From contig NZ_UTHA01000226.1 of NCBI RefSeq assembly GCF_900582195.1, positions 54,629 to 118,628 on the forward strand: a DNA stretch of 64,000 bases. The letters run 5' to 3'. Positions 1 to 8,346 of this stretch are shown here, one piece after another. The stretch is from Pseudomonas viridiflava. GTDB taxonomy: Bacteria > Pseudomonadota > Gammaproteobacteria > Pseudomonadales > Pseudomonadaceae. The notes under the pieces were generated by a model, which searched no databases, was not told where the DNA came from, and saw only the letters and a list, made by a program, of their open reading frames with translations. Position 1 is the first letter of the stretch, and the number at the start of each line of letters is the position of its first letter. The translations under genes and the position numbers were made by a program.

Positions 1-1449
1 AGCCCCGGCCTGATTGGCCTGCTGCGAAGTGCCGTCACCCGCCTCACTGGAACGGCGCATCGCCTCGACCGCCGATTGCGTACCGGCCTGCAAGCGATCG
101 ATCATCCCCTGAATTTCCTGGGTGCTGATCTGCGTGCGACTGGCCAACGCCCGCACCTCATCCGCCACCACGGCAAAGCCACGCCCGGCCTCACCGGCGC
201 GCGCCGCTTCAATCGCTGCGTTCAGTGCCAGCAGGTTGGTCTGCTCGGCAATCGAACGGATCACCCCGAGTACGCCGACAATCGAGGTCACGTCTTGTTG
301 CAGGCTGTCGAGCGACACGCCGCTGCTGCGGATGTCATCGACCAGCGCATGGATCTGTTTGATGCTGCCGGCCACCACACGCTTGGCGCTCTGGCCTTCT
401 TCATCGGTCTGTTGCGCGGCGACGGCGGCGTTCTGCGCGCTCTTCGCCACTTCTTGTGCTGCGGCGGACATTTCATTGATCGCTGTGGCGACCTGATCAG
501 TCTCGTGGCGCTGACGCTCCATCGCCTGATCGGAACGCTGGGCCTGATCCGACACCTGCGTCACCAGACCGGTGAGTTGCGTGGTCATTTCGGTGATCTG
601 CCGCACCAGACCATGGATCTTGTCGACGAAGCGGTTGAACGAGCCGGCCAGTTCGCCGAGTTCGTCCTGACTGGTGATGTTCAGGCGGCGCGTGAGATCG
701 CCCTCACCCGCTGCAATGTCATCGAGGTTGGCCTTCATCAGGGTCAGCGGACGCAAAATGGTATTGGCCAGCAGCATCCCCGCCGCCGCGATCACCAACA
801 GCACCACCACCGCCACGCCGACGATGCTCAGCACCACGCCTTGCATGCGTTCCTGCACCTGCGCTTCAACCAGTGCTACTTGCGCTTCGATGCCGTCGAG
901 GTTGACCGACGTACCGACGGCCATGTCCCACTTGGCCAGGTATTCGGTGTAACCGAGCTTCGGCACCAGCACCTTGGCATTACCCGGCAACGGCGAGCTG
1001 TACTGCAGATAGTGCGTGCCGTCCTTCGCCACGCTCACCAGGCCGCGGTTGACGTAGACGCCATTCGGGTCGCGATTGTCCTTGAAGCTTTTGCCCACGC
1101 CTTCGGGGTCGTTGGCTTTGAACAGGCGCACGGTTTCGGAGTCGTAGCCGAAGAAGTAGCCGTCCTTGCCGTAGCGAATACCGGAGAGCAGTTTGATCGC
1201 CTGGGCGCGTGCCTCGTTGTCACCCGGCGCGGCCGCGTCGTACAGCGGTTTGATCGTGGTCATGGCCACGGCGACGTAACTTTGCAGGGTGGCTTTGGCA
1301 TCGCCGAGCAGGCGTTCACGGGTCTGTTCGACCTCTTTGTGCGCCTGTTCCTGGAGGATGAACAGCGTGGTCAGGCTGATGACCAGCGCAAACAGCAACA
1401 CCGGAAGAACGGCGAGGGAGAGGACTTTAGCCTTGAGGCTCAGGCGCAT
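1..1449 (-). CDS. Methyl-accepting chemotaxis protein, CtpM-like (3' end beyond window)
   Basis: Inner-membrane chemoreceptor that senses a periplasmic ligand and controls CheA. The reading frame starts at the ATG complementary to 1447-1449 (MRLSLKAKVLSLAVLPVLL) and runs off the window, leaving about 483 residues. In order it shows an N-terminal membrane helix, a short single-Cache-type periplasmic domain with a YGKDGYFFGYD-like core (about residues 90-105), a second membrane helix near 210, HAMP, and the signalling hairpin tip with LLALNAAIEAARAGEAGRG. Its position next to a carrier and a TlpQ-like receptor matches my memory of PA2652, CtpM, the malate receptor of P. aeruginosa. Ligand specificity is inferred from synteny and domain type only. 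Confidence 0.88.
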   Translation of the reverse strand, partial: MRLSLKAKVLSLAVLPVLLFALVISLTTLFILQEQAHKEVEQTRERLLGDAKATLQSYVAVAMTTIKPLYDAAAPGDNEARAQAIKLLSGIRYGKDGYFFGYDSETVRLFKANDPEGVGKSFKDNRDPNGVYVNRGLVSVAKDGTHYLQYSSPLPGNAKVLVPKLGYTEYLAKWDMAVGTSVNLDGIEAQVALVEAQVQERMQGVVLSIVGVAVVVLLVIAAAGMLLANTILRPLTLMKANLDDIAAGEGDLTRRLNITSQDELGELAGSFNRFVDKIHGLVRQITEMTTQLTGLVTQVSDQAQRSDQAMERQRHETDQVATAINEMSAAAQEVAKSAQNAAVAAQQTDEEGQSAKRVVAGSIKQIHALVDDIRSSGVSLDSLQQDVTSIVGVLGVIRSIAEQTNLLALNAAIEAARAGEAGRGFAVVADEVRALASRTQISTQEIQGMIDRLQAGTQSAVEAMRRSSEAGDGTSQQANQAGA

Positions 1450-1542
1450 TGTGGGAGCTCACTCTTTTGATTTTATTGGCGTGGTTAAAGGCTTTAACGG
1501 CACGCCATCACAAAAGTTGAGCAGAGGGATTACCCCATTCCC

Positions 1543-1634
1543 CTGTGGGAGCGAGCTTGCTCGCGAAGGCGTCGTGTCAGTCAACCATTAAGTCGCTGAT
1601 ACACCGCTTTCGCGAGCAAGCTCGCTCCCACAGG
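1543..1634. repeat. REPIN (inverted pair of REP elements)
   Basis: Two REP palindromes of the GTGGGAGCGAGC type face each other across about 35 bp (arms near 1543-1568 and 1605-1634). It lies between the convergent ends of neighbouring coding regions. REPINs are mobilised by RAYT transposases encoded elsewhere; no RAYT gene is in this window. Confidence 0.93.
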
Positions 1635-1647
1635 AGATCGGTGGAGT

Positions 1648-2964
1648 TCAGAGAACCATCGCGGCCACCCAGCCGAACGCCAGCAGCGGCAGGTTGTAGT
1701 GCAGGAACGTCGGCACCACGGTGTCCCAGATGTGGTGATGCTGGCCGTCGATGTTCAGGCCGGAGGTCGGCCCGAGGGTCGAGTCCGAGGCCGGCGAACC
1801 GGCATCGCCCAACGCACCAGCGGTGCCGACGATGCAGACAATCGCAATCGGACTGAAGCCCAGTTGCACGCACAGCGGCACGAAAATCGCCGCCAGAATC
1901 GGCACAGTGGAAAACGACGAGCCGATGCCCATGGTCACCAGCAACCCGACCAGCAGCATCAACAGCGCGCCGATGCCCTTGCTGTGATTGATCCACGATG
2001 CCGACGACTCGACCAGGGTCTGTACCTCACCGGTGGCCTTCATCACCTCGGCAAACCCGGAGGCAGCGATCATGATGAAACCGATCATCGCCATCATTTT
2101 CATGCCCTCGGTGAAGAGGTCATCGGTCTCGCGCCATTTCACAATGCCCGACACCGAGAAAATCAGGAAACCGACCAGCGCCCCGATAATCATCGAGTCC
2201 AGCAGCAGTTGCACGATGAACGCTGCGGCAATCGCCACGAGGGCAATCATCAGGCTCAACGGGTTGTACTGCACCGCCACTTGCTCGACCTGCTCGATTT
2301 TCGCCAAGTCGTACACGCGCCGTTTGCGATACGTGATGAACGCCATTGCCAGGCCGAAGACCATGCCCAGCGCCGGAATGCCCATGGCATGGGTGACGTT
2401 GATGCCACTGATGTCGACGCCGCTGCGCGCAACATTCGCCAACAGGATCTCATTAAGGAAGATGTTGCCGAAGCCTACCGGCAGGAACATGTACGGCGTG
2501 ATCAGACCGAACGTCATCACGCAGGCGATCAAGCGACGGTCGAGTTGCAACTTGGTCAGTACATAAAGAAGCGGCGGCACCAGCAACGGAATAAACGCGA
2601 TGTGGATCGGCAGGATGTTCTGCGAGGCAATCGCCACCACCCACAGCAGACCGATCAGCAGCCATTTGACGCTGCCACCGCCGGTCGCATGTTGACGGTC
2701 GACCATGGCCAGAGCCTTGTCAGCCAGCGCATGGGCCAGGCCAGACTTGGCAATCGCCACGGCGAAAGCGCCGAGCAACGCGTAGGACAAAGCCACGGTC
2801 GCCCCACCGCCCAGGCCGCTGTTGAAGGCCTTGAGCGTGGCATCGATGCCCAGGCCACCGGTGAGGCCGCCGACCAGCGCGCCAACGATCAAGGCGATCA
2901 CTACGTGCACGCGGGACAGGCTGAGGATCAGCATGACGCCGACTGCCGCTATGACTGCATTCAT
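1648..2964 (-). CDS. YuiF/NhaC-type Na+/H+ antiporter-family carrier
   Basis: A 438-residue polytopic inner-membrane protein with about 11-12 hydrophobic segments from the first residues to the last. Glycine-rich membrane stretches (GALVGGLTGGLGIDATLKAF near the N-terminus, GTAGALGDAGSPASDSTLGPT near the C-terminus) are typical of the predicted amino-acid permease branch of the Na+/H+ antiporter superfamily (YuiF-like, often predicted as a histidine carrier). It sits between two chemoreceptors and corresponds by order to PA2653. The transported substrate is not shown by the sequence; an amino acid or amine would fit the flanking TlpQ-like receptor. Confidence 0.8.
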   Translation of the reverse strand: MNAVIAAVGVMLILSLSRVHVVIALIVGALVGGLTGGLGIDATLKAFNSGLGGGATVALSYALLGAFAVAIAKSGLAHALADKALAMVDRQHATGGGSVKWLLIGLLWVVAIASQNILPIHIAFIPLLVPPLLYVLTKLQLDRRLIACVMTFGLITPYMFLPVGFGNIFLNEILLANVARSGVDISGINVTHAMGIPALGMVFGLAMAFITYRKRRVYDLAKIEQVEQVAVQYNPLSLMIALVAIAAAFIVQLLLDSMIIGALVGFLIFSVSGIVKWRETDDLFTEGMKMMAMIGFIMIAASGFAEVMKATGEVQTLVESSASWINHSKGIGALLMLLVGLLVTMGIGSSFSTVPILAAIFVPLCVQLGFSPIAIVCIVGTAGALGDAGSPASDSTLGPTSGLNIDGQHHHIWDTVVPTFLHYNLPLLAFGWVAAMVL

Positions 2965-3215
2965 TTCACTACCTCGAAAAACACTGCGGTGGAAAACCGA
3001 CCGCCAGACAGAATGAGTCCGCCAACGCTTTACCGGCGGATTTGCAAAGAGGGTCTTATTAGAAGGGCGCGCACTGTGCCGCAGAGTGGCGGCGGTGTCA
3101 AAGCGAGCGCTCCCGGATGCGTCAATCCGCCCTATTGTGTTTCAGGGATAAAGAAAGCCGAAACACGGCCGTTACAGTGCAAAGTCTCAGATATTTATCG
3201 AATAAGGACGTTTCC

Positions 3216-5363
3216 ATGTCGCTCAGACAACTTTCCATCCAATGGAAAATCACCCTGCTCGCCGGCCTGTGCCTGGCCGGTATCGTGACCCTGTTGGTGG
3301 GTCTTTCGCTGTATCGCATGGAGCACAGTTCCGAACTGGTGAAAGCTTCGAGCATGGAAATGCTCACCGAGTCGGCGCAAGCGCGCATCGAGTCGCAAGG
3401 TGAAGTGCAGGCCGCCGGCATTCGCCAGCAGTTCATGGACGCCTATCAGTACGGCCACGGTTTCTCGCGGCAGGTGCTGTTCCTGCGCGAACAGGCCGAG
3501 AAGCGCTTCCTCGATGCCTTCGATCTGCGCGAAGACATGACCCGCCAGGTCAAATCGGCGCTGCAAGCCAACCCGGACCTGCTCGGCCTGTCGCTGGTGT
3601 TCGAAGCCAACGCACTGGACGGCAAGGACGAACTGTTCGCCGGCCAGGCTGAACTGGGCAGCAATGACAAGGGCCGTTTCGCCCTGTACTGGTCGCAACC
3701 GACCCCGGGCAAAGTCACCTCGATGGCCCTGCCGGAAAGCGACATGGCCGACACCAGCACCGGCCCCAGCGGTCAAGCGGCCAACGCCTGGTTCACCTGC
3801 CCACGCGCTACGCTCAAGCCGTGCGTGATCGAGCCGTATTTCTATGTGATCGACGGACAAAACGTGCTGATGACCAGCATCGTCTTCCCGCTGATGGTCA
3901 ACGGCAAAGTCATCGCCTCGCTGTCGGTCGACATCAACCTCAACAGTCTGCAAGCCATCAGCCAGGACGCGAGCAAGAAGCTCTATGACGGCCAGACCGC
4001 CGTGAGCATCATCAGCCCCGCCGGCCTGCTCGCCGGTTACAGCCCGGATGCCGGCAAGCTCAGCCAGCGTCTGGACGCGGTGGACAAAACCAGCGGCGCC
4101 GAACTGCTGAGCAAACTCGCTTCCAGCACCCATGTGAGCAGCCTGCACAGCAACGGTCAGTTGAAAGTGCTGTCGCCGTTCCAGCCGATTCCGGGTGGTC
4201 CGGCGTGGGGCGTGTTGCTCGATGTGCCGGAGAAAGTCCTGGTCAGCCGCGCCGAAGCGCTCAAGCAGCAACTGGATGCCAGCAACACTTCTGGCACGCT
4301 GATCGAACTGAGCCTTGGCGTGCTGGCGGCGTTGATCGGCCTGCTCCTGGTGTGGCTGATGGCGCGCAGCGTGACCAAACCGATCCTCGGCGTGGCGCAC
4401 ATGCTTGAAGACATCGCCAGCGGCGAAGGCGATCTGACCCGCCGCCTGGCCTACGACAAACAGGACGAACTCGGTCAGTTGGCCGGTTGGTTCAACAAGT
4501 TCCTCGACAAGTTGCAGCCGATCATCGCCGAAGTGAAACGCTCGGTGCAGGACGCACGCAACACCGCCGACCAGTCTTCGGCCATCGCCACCCAGACCAG
4601 CGCCGGCATGGAGCAGCAGTACCGTCAGGTCGATCAGGTCGCCACCGCGTCCCATGAAATGAGCGCCACCGCGCAAGACGTCGCCCGCAGCGCCGCCCAG
4701 GCTGCCGAAGCCGCCAAGGACGCCGATCGTGCGACCCGTCAGGGCCTGACCGTGATCGATCGCACCACGGCGAGCATTGATACCCTCGCTGCCGACATGA
4801 GCGCCGCGATGGTGCAGGTCGAAGGACTGGCCGCCAACAGCGAGAAAATCGGCGCAGTGCTGGAAACCATTCGTGCCATCGCCGAACAGACCAACCTGCT
4901 GGCGCTCAACGCCGCCATCGAAGCGGCGCGTGCCGGTGAGGCCGGACGTGGTTTTGCCGTGGTCGCCGATGAAGTCCGCAACCTTGCTCGCCGCACGCAA
5001 GAGTCGGTGGAAGAAACCCGTCAAGTCATAGAGCAACTGCAAACCGGCACGCAGGATGTGGTCGGTTCGATGGGCAACAGCCATCGTCAGGCTCAGGGCA
5101 GTGTCGAACAAGTTGGCCAGGCAGTCACCGCGCTGCGCCAGATCGGCGATGCGGTGACGGTGATCAGCGACATGAACCTGCAGATTGCCAGTGCCGCTGA
5201 AGAGCAGAGTGCGGTGGCCGAGGAGATCAATAACAACGTGGCGACGATCCGTGATGTAACGGAGTCGTTGTCCGGGCAGGCGAACGAGTCGGCGCGGGTG
5301 AGCCAGTCGCTCAATAGCCTGGCGAATCAGCAGCAGAGTTTGATGGATCAGTTTCGGGTTTGA
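3216..5363 (+). CDS. Methyl-accepting chemotaxis protein, TlpQ-like (dCache)
   Basis: A 715-residue chemoreceptor. The ATG at 3216 is preceded by AAGGACG; the reading frame extends further upstream but the extension is not hydrophobic. It has a membrane helix at about 11-31, a large periplasmic double-Cache domain at about 35-375 containing a Cys pair (FTCPRATLKPC) and repeated VDINL/LLDV-type strands, a second helix at about 393-415, HAMP, and a complete signalling domain with LLALNAAIEAARAGEAGRG. Length and position match P. aeruginosa TlpQ (PA2654, about 714 residues), a receptor for histamine and polyamines. The ligand here is inferred by homology and synteny. Confidence 0.85.
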   Translation: MSLRQLSIQWKITLLAGLCLAGIVTLLVGLSLYRMEHSSELVKASSMEMLTESAQARIESQGEVQAAGIRQQFMDAYQYGHGFSRQVLFLREQAEKRFLDAFDLREDMTRQVKSALQANPDLLGLSLVFEANALDGKDELFAGQAELGSNDKGRFALYWSQPTPGKVTSMALPESDMADTSTGPSGQAANAWFTCPRATLKPCVIEPYFYVIDGQNVLMTSIVFPLMVNGKVIASLSVDINLNSLQAISQDASKKLYDGQTAVSIISPAGLLAGYSPDAGKLSQRLDAVDKTSGAELLSKLASSTHVSSLHSNGQLKVLSPFQPIPGGPAWGVLLDVPEKVLVSRAEALKQQLDASNTSGTLIELSLGVLAALIGLLLVWLMARSVTKPILGVAHMLEDIASGEGDLTRRLAYDKQDELGQLAGWFNKFLDKLQPIIAEVKRSVQDARNTADQSSAIATQTSAGMEQQYRQVDQVATASHEMSATAQDVARSAAQAAEAAKDADRATRQGLTVIDRTTASIDTLAADMSAAMVQVEGLAANSEKIGAVLETIRAIAEQTNLLALNAAIEAARAGEAGRGFAVVADEVRNLARRTQESVEETRQVIEQLQTGTQDVVGSMGNSHRQAQGSVEQVGQAVTALRQIGDAVTVISDMNLQIASAAEEQSAVAEEINNNVATIRDVTESLSGQANESARVSQSLNSLANQQQSLMDQFRV

Positions 5364-5392
5364 TTCGCAGGTTGCGGGGTGTCAGTGGGATT

Positions 5393-5561
5393 CCCCCCTC
5401 ACCCCAGCCCTCTCCCCCCAAGGGGGGCGAGGGGGAAAGGGAGCCGATCTCCATGTCATTCAAAACCTGAGTTCGACTCGGTGTTTCAGGTCGGTGTAAC
5501 TCGAACAGACACCTCGGTCAGTCCCCTCTCCCTCTGGGAGAGGGTTAGGGTGAGGGGCTTT
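5393..5561. repeat. Inverted pair of CCTCACCCYAGCCCTCTCCC-type repeats
   Basis: One arm (about 5393-5436) reads CCTCACCCCAGCCCTCTCCC followed by a G-rich complement, and a second arm of opposite orientation (about 5523-5561) contains GGGAGAGGGTTAGGGTGAGG. Each arm is itself palindromic. The element fills the gap between the convergent tlpQ-like and histidine-kinase genes, so it may also act as a bidirectional transcription stop. It belongs to a family unrelated in sequence to the GTGGGAGCGAGC REPs. Confidence 0.75.
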
Positions 5562-5569
5562 TAGAAGGC

Positions 5570-6883
5570 TCACCGCCGAGGCAACTCGATCACCACTTTC
5601 AACCCGCCCCACTCACTCTCGCCCAACACCAGCAACCCGCCCCACGTGTCGACGATGTCGCGGACAATCCCCAGCCCCAACCCATGCCCGTGAGTCTGCT
5701 CATCCAGCCGCGTACCACGACTGAACACCTCAGTGCGTTGCTCTTCGGGAATGCCCGGGCCGTCATCTTCCACGCTCAGGGCAAAGCCGTCCGTACGCTC
5801 GATCACGCTCAGGCGCACCTCGGCGTCCGCCCACTTGCAGGCGTTGTCCAAAAGATTGCCGAGCAACTCGAGCAAATCCTCACGATCCCACGGCAGTTGC
5901 AACCCCGCCGGGGCTACATAACTCAAGGCCAGATGCTCGCCGTGAATCATGTTCAACGTCGCCAGCAACCCCGGCAGTTCCGCATCGCAATCAAACAGCG
6001 CACCCGGCAGCGCATCGCCGGACAGCCGTGCACGGTTCAATTCGCGATTGAGCCGCTGCTGGACCTGCTCAAGCTGTTCCTTGAGCACCTTGCGCAGTTC
6101 GGGATGCGCATCGAGTTTTTCGCTGGACGCCAGGCTTAAAAGCACCGCCAACGGGGTTTTCAAGGCGTGCCCGAGATTGCCCAAGGCATTGCGCGAACGC
6201 TTGAGGCTGTCTTCGGTGTGCGCGAGCAAATGGTTGATCTGCGCCACCAGCGGTTCCAGCTCGACCGGCACCTGATCATCGAGTTGCGAACGCTGGCCCT
6301 GCTGCAATTGCGCGATCTGCTCGCGGGCCCTTTCCAGCGGTTTCAATGCACGGCGCACGGTCAATCGCTGCAAGAACAGAATCAACAACAACGCCGCCAG
6401 ACCGAGACCCAGCCCGATCTGCCGCATGCGCTGAAAACTCTCGCGCACTGGCGTGTAATCCTGGGCGACGCTGATCGAAATCGACTGGCCCAGCCGCCGA
6501 TAGTCCGAGCGCAGCACCAGCAACTGCTGACCGTCCGGGCCCAGTTGCAGGTTGCTGTGCAGGCCGGGATGGTCGAGCAGCGGCAGATCCTGATCCCACA
6601 ATGAGCGTGAACGCCAGTGGCTTTCGGCAAAATCGATACGGAAGTAGTGCCCGGAAAATGGCCGCTGATAGGCCGGCGACAGGTGCCGCTCATCCAGCTG
6701 CAAGCCTCGCGGGCCGCGGACCAACGCGACCAACAGGCTCTCGCTGTCGTTGCGCAGACCCGCTTCGAGGTAGCGCTGCAACCCCACTTCGAACAACCAC
6801 AGACTGGTTTGCGCCAGCACCACACCGACGATCACCATGACGCTGATCAGACCCAGGCTCAAGCGGCGCTGGATCGACCTCAC
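5570..6883 (-). CDS. Sensor histidine kinase, CarS/BqsS-like
   Basis: A 437-residue membrane kinase, the partner of the response regulator that overlaps its start by 4 bp. It has a membrane helix at about 10-32, a periplasmic sensor region at about 33-155, a second helix at about 156-171, HAMP, an H-box with the phospho-accepting His near 239 (NALGNLGHALKTPLAVL), an N-box (LLELLGNLLDNACKWA) and an ATP lid (DDGPGIP, GHGLGLGIV). The LGHALKTPL box is typical of PhoQ-type kinases. Gene order (kinase, regulator, two PepSY genes) matches PA2656-PA2659, known as CarSR (calcium) or BqsSR (ferrous iron). The RExxE iron motif described for BqsS is not visible in the periplasmic part, so the signal may differ. 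Confidence 0.85.
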   Translation of the reverse strand: MRSIQRRLSLGLISVMVIVGVVLAQTSLWLFEVGLQRYLEAGLRNDSESLLVALVRGPRGLQLDERHLSPAYQRPFSGHYFRIDFAESHWRSRSLWDQDLPLLDHPGLHSNLQLGPDGQQLLVLRSDYRRLGQSISISVAQDYTPVRESFQRMRQIGLGLGLAALLLILFLQRLTVRRALKPLERAREQIAQLQQGQRSQLDDQVPVELEPLVAQINHLLAHTEDSLKRSRNALGNLGHALKTPLAVLLSLASSEKLDAHPELRKVLKEQLEQVQQRLNRELNRARLSGDALPGALFDCDAELPGLLATLNMIHGEHLALSYVAPAGLQLPWDREDLLELLGNLLDNACKWADAEVRLSVIERTDGFALSVEDDGPGIPEEQRTEVFSRGTRLDEQTHGHGLGLGIVRDIVDTWGGLLVLGESEWGGLKVVIELPRR

Positions 6884-7548
6884 GAAGCTTGTCCGCCGAA
6901 CAGGTAACCCTGGCCGCGACGGGTTTCGATCACGCTTTTGCCGAGCTTGCGCCGCAGGTGATTGACGTGCACTTCGAGAACGTTGGAATCACGCTCGGTT
7001 TCACCGTCGTAGAGGTGTTCGGCGAGGTGACTTTTGGAGAGGATCTGCTCCGGGTGCAGCATGAAATAGCGCAGCAGGCGGAACTCGGCGGCGGTCAGTT
7101 GAATATCGGAGCCGTCGCGCACCACGCACTGGCGGCCCTCGTCCAGATGCAGTCCGGCAGCCTGCAAGGTCGGTTGATTGGCCTGGCCTTTGGAGCGGCG
7201 CAACAGCGATTGAATGCGCAGTTGCAGCTCTTCGGGATGGAACGGTTTGGTCAGATAATCGTCAGCGCCGGCCTTCAGACCTTCGATGCGCTCGGCCCAG
7301 GAATCGCGCGCCGTGAGGATCAGCACTGGAATCGCCAGACCGCCAGCACGCCACTGCGCCAGTACCTCGAGCCCCGGCACGCCGGGTAGGCCGAGGTCGA
7401 GAATGATCAGGTCATACGGCTCGCTGCTGCCCTGATACAGCGCATCGCGGCCATCCGCCAGCCAATCCACCGCGTAACCTTGCCGTTGCAAGCCAGCGAG
7501 CAATTCGTCGGCCAGCGGTACGTGGTCTTCCACCAAAAGCAAACGCAT
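6880..7548 (-). CDS. OmpR/PhoB-family response regulator, CarR/BqsR-like
   Basis: A 222-residue regulator. The receiver domain (1-115) has the acidic pocket (VEDH), the phospho-acceptor Asp at about 51 (LIILDLGLPG), the Thr of LTARD and the Lys of YLTKPF. A C-terminal winged helix (about 125-218) ends in the RRGQGYLFGG wing. It overlaps the kinase gene by 4 bp (ATGA) and lies 3 bp downstream of a PepSY gene, so the four genes form one operon. A direct repeat matching the PhoP/BqsR half-site pattern lies upstream of the first gene, suggesting autoregulation. Confidence 0.9.
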   Translation of the reverse strand: MRLLLVEDHVPLADELLAGLQRQGYAVDWLADGRDALYQGSSEPYDLIILDLGLPGVPGLEVLAQWRAGGLAIPVLILTARDSWAERIEGLKAGADDYLTKPFHPEELQLRIQSLLRRSKGQANQPTLQAAGLHLDEGRQCVVRDGSDIQLTAAEFRLLRYFMLHPEQILSKSHLAEHLYDGETERDSNVLEVHVNHLRRKLGKSVIETRRGQGYLFGGQAS

Positions 7549-7551
7549 GGA

Positions 7552-7863
7552 TCAATCTTCCTTGTCTTTCACAAGTTCACCGGTATCGGCCTTCAAGTGC
7601 AGCTCACGGGCGACACCTTCGACGGTGAGCAACTCGACTTCATAAATGTAGACGTCGTGTTTTTCTTCCAGCTCGACTTCCAGCAGTTTTGCGCCGGGAT
7701 AGCGGTCCATTGCCTGCTGCAGCACTTGCTCCAGCGGCAGGATCACGCCCTGCTTGCGCAGATCAAGCGCCTCGTCCGGACCGAGGTCGCGAGCCATCGC
7801 CGTCGAGCAACACATCACCAGCGCCAACGCCGTACGGCGGGTGGCGCGAACATTAACCTTCAT
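7552..7863 (-). CDS. Periplasmic PepSY-domain protein (copy 2)
   Basis: A 103-residue exported protein starting at the ATG whose first base overlaps the stop of the preceding PepSY gene (TAATG). After a signal peptide (MKVNVRATRRTALALVMCCS...AMA) it has a single PepSY domain with the pattern DLGPDEALDLRKQGVILPLEQVL...YIYEVELLTVEGVARELHLKA...TGELV. It resembles its upstream neighbour, so the two are a tandem duplication. PepSY proteins next to PhoPQ-type systems are candidate periplasmic modulators of the kinase; that role is an inference. Confidence 0.85.
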   Translation of the reverse strand: MKVNVRATRRTALALVMCCSTAMARDLGPDEALDLRKQGVILPLEQVLQQAMDRYPGAKLLEVELEEKHDVYIYEVELLTVEGVARELHLKADTGELVKDKED

Positions 7864-8171
7864 TACGTATCCTGATGATCCTTGAGAACCTGCCCAGTCA
7901 CCGCGTCTAATTCCAGATCCCACTCCAGCCCCTGCGGATCACGCATTTCGATCTGGTAGATATACTTGCCGTACTGCTCTTCCAGCTCGGTATCGGTGAT
8001 CGTCGAACCCGGGTGTTTGGCCAACGCGGTGGCGTTGAGCTTCTCGAAGGAGACGATAGTACCAGCGTCGCGCAGACGCAGGGCTTCGTCAGGACCGAGA
8101 TCGCGGGCATGGGCGAGGCTGGCAGTGAAACCGATAATCGAGGCAATGGACAGGGCAGTCAGGGTTTTCAT
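7863..8171 (-). CDS. Periplasmic PepSY-domain protein (copy 1, first gene of operon)
   Basis: A 102-residue exported protein with signal peptide MKTLTALSIASIIGFTASLAHA followed by one PepSY domain (DLGPDEALRLRDAGTIVSFEKLN...YIYQIEMRDPQGLEWDLELDAVTGQVL). It shares the DLGPDEAL start, the YIY strand and the TG-(E/Q)-(L/V) turn with the next gene. It is the promoter-proximal gene of the two-component operon; the putative PhoP/BqsR box ends 53 bp upstream of its ATG. By order it corresponds to PA2659. Confidence 0.85.
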   Translation of the reverse strand: MKTLTALSIASIIGFTASLAHARDLGPDEALRLRDAGTIVSFEKLNATALAKHPGSTITDTELEEQYGKYIYQIEMRDPQGLEWDLELDAVTGQVLKDHQDT

Positions 8172-8224
8172 GGTGTCTCCATATTTTTATGTGTTGCATA
8201 CGGTGGGCACCTTAGCGGGATGAA

Positions 8225-8240
8225 CTTAACTGAAACTGAA
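8225..8240 (-). promoter_or_regulatory. Candidate CarR/BqsR (PhoP-type) binding site
   Basis: On the minus strand the sequence reads TTCAG-TTTCAG-TTAAG: two half-sites separated by 6 nt, one mismatch from the TTAAG-N6-TTAAG pattern reported for BqsR. It lies about 54 bp upstream of the first PepSY gene of the two-component operon. Confidence 0.5.
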
Positions 8241-8346
8241 TTGCCATCATTGCTCCAGCTCAACACATAGCCCCTTGTAGGAGTGAGCCTGCAAGGTTTT
8301 GTCACATGTGCTTATAATTGTTCGCTTGCTAACGATCGAGACCGGT

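Noticed and set aside
76..1470. Long plus-strand open frame over the first chemoreceptor
   Set aside because: It is the shadow of the minus-strand chemoreceptor, whose reverse frame shows transmembrane, HAMP and signalling motifs. The plus-strand product is His/Arg-rich with no domain.
3195..5111. Minus-strand open frame of over 600 codons across the TlpQ-like gene
   Set aside because: It is opposite a clear chemoreceptor and its composition (His, Gln, Arg) is typical of an antisense shadow in GC-rich DNA.
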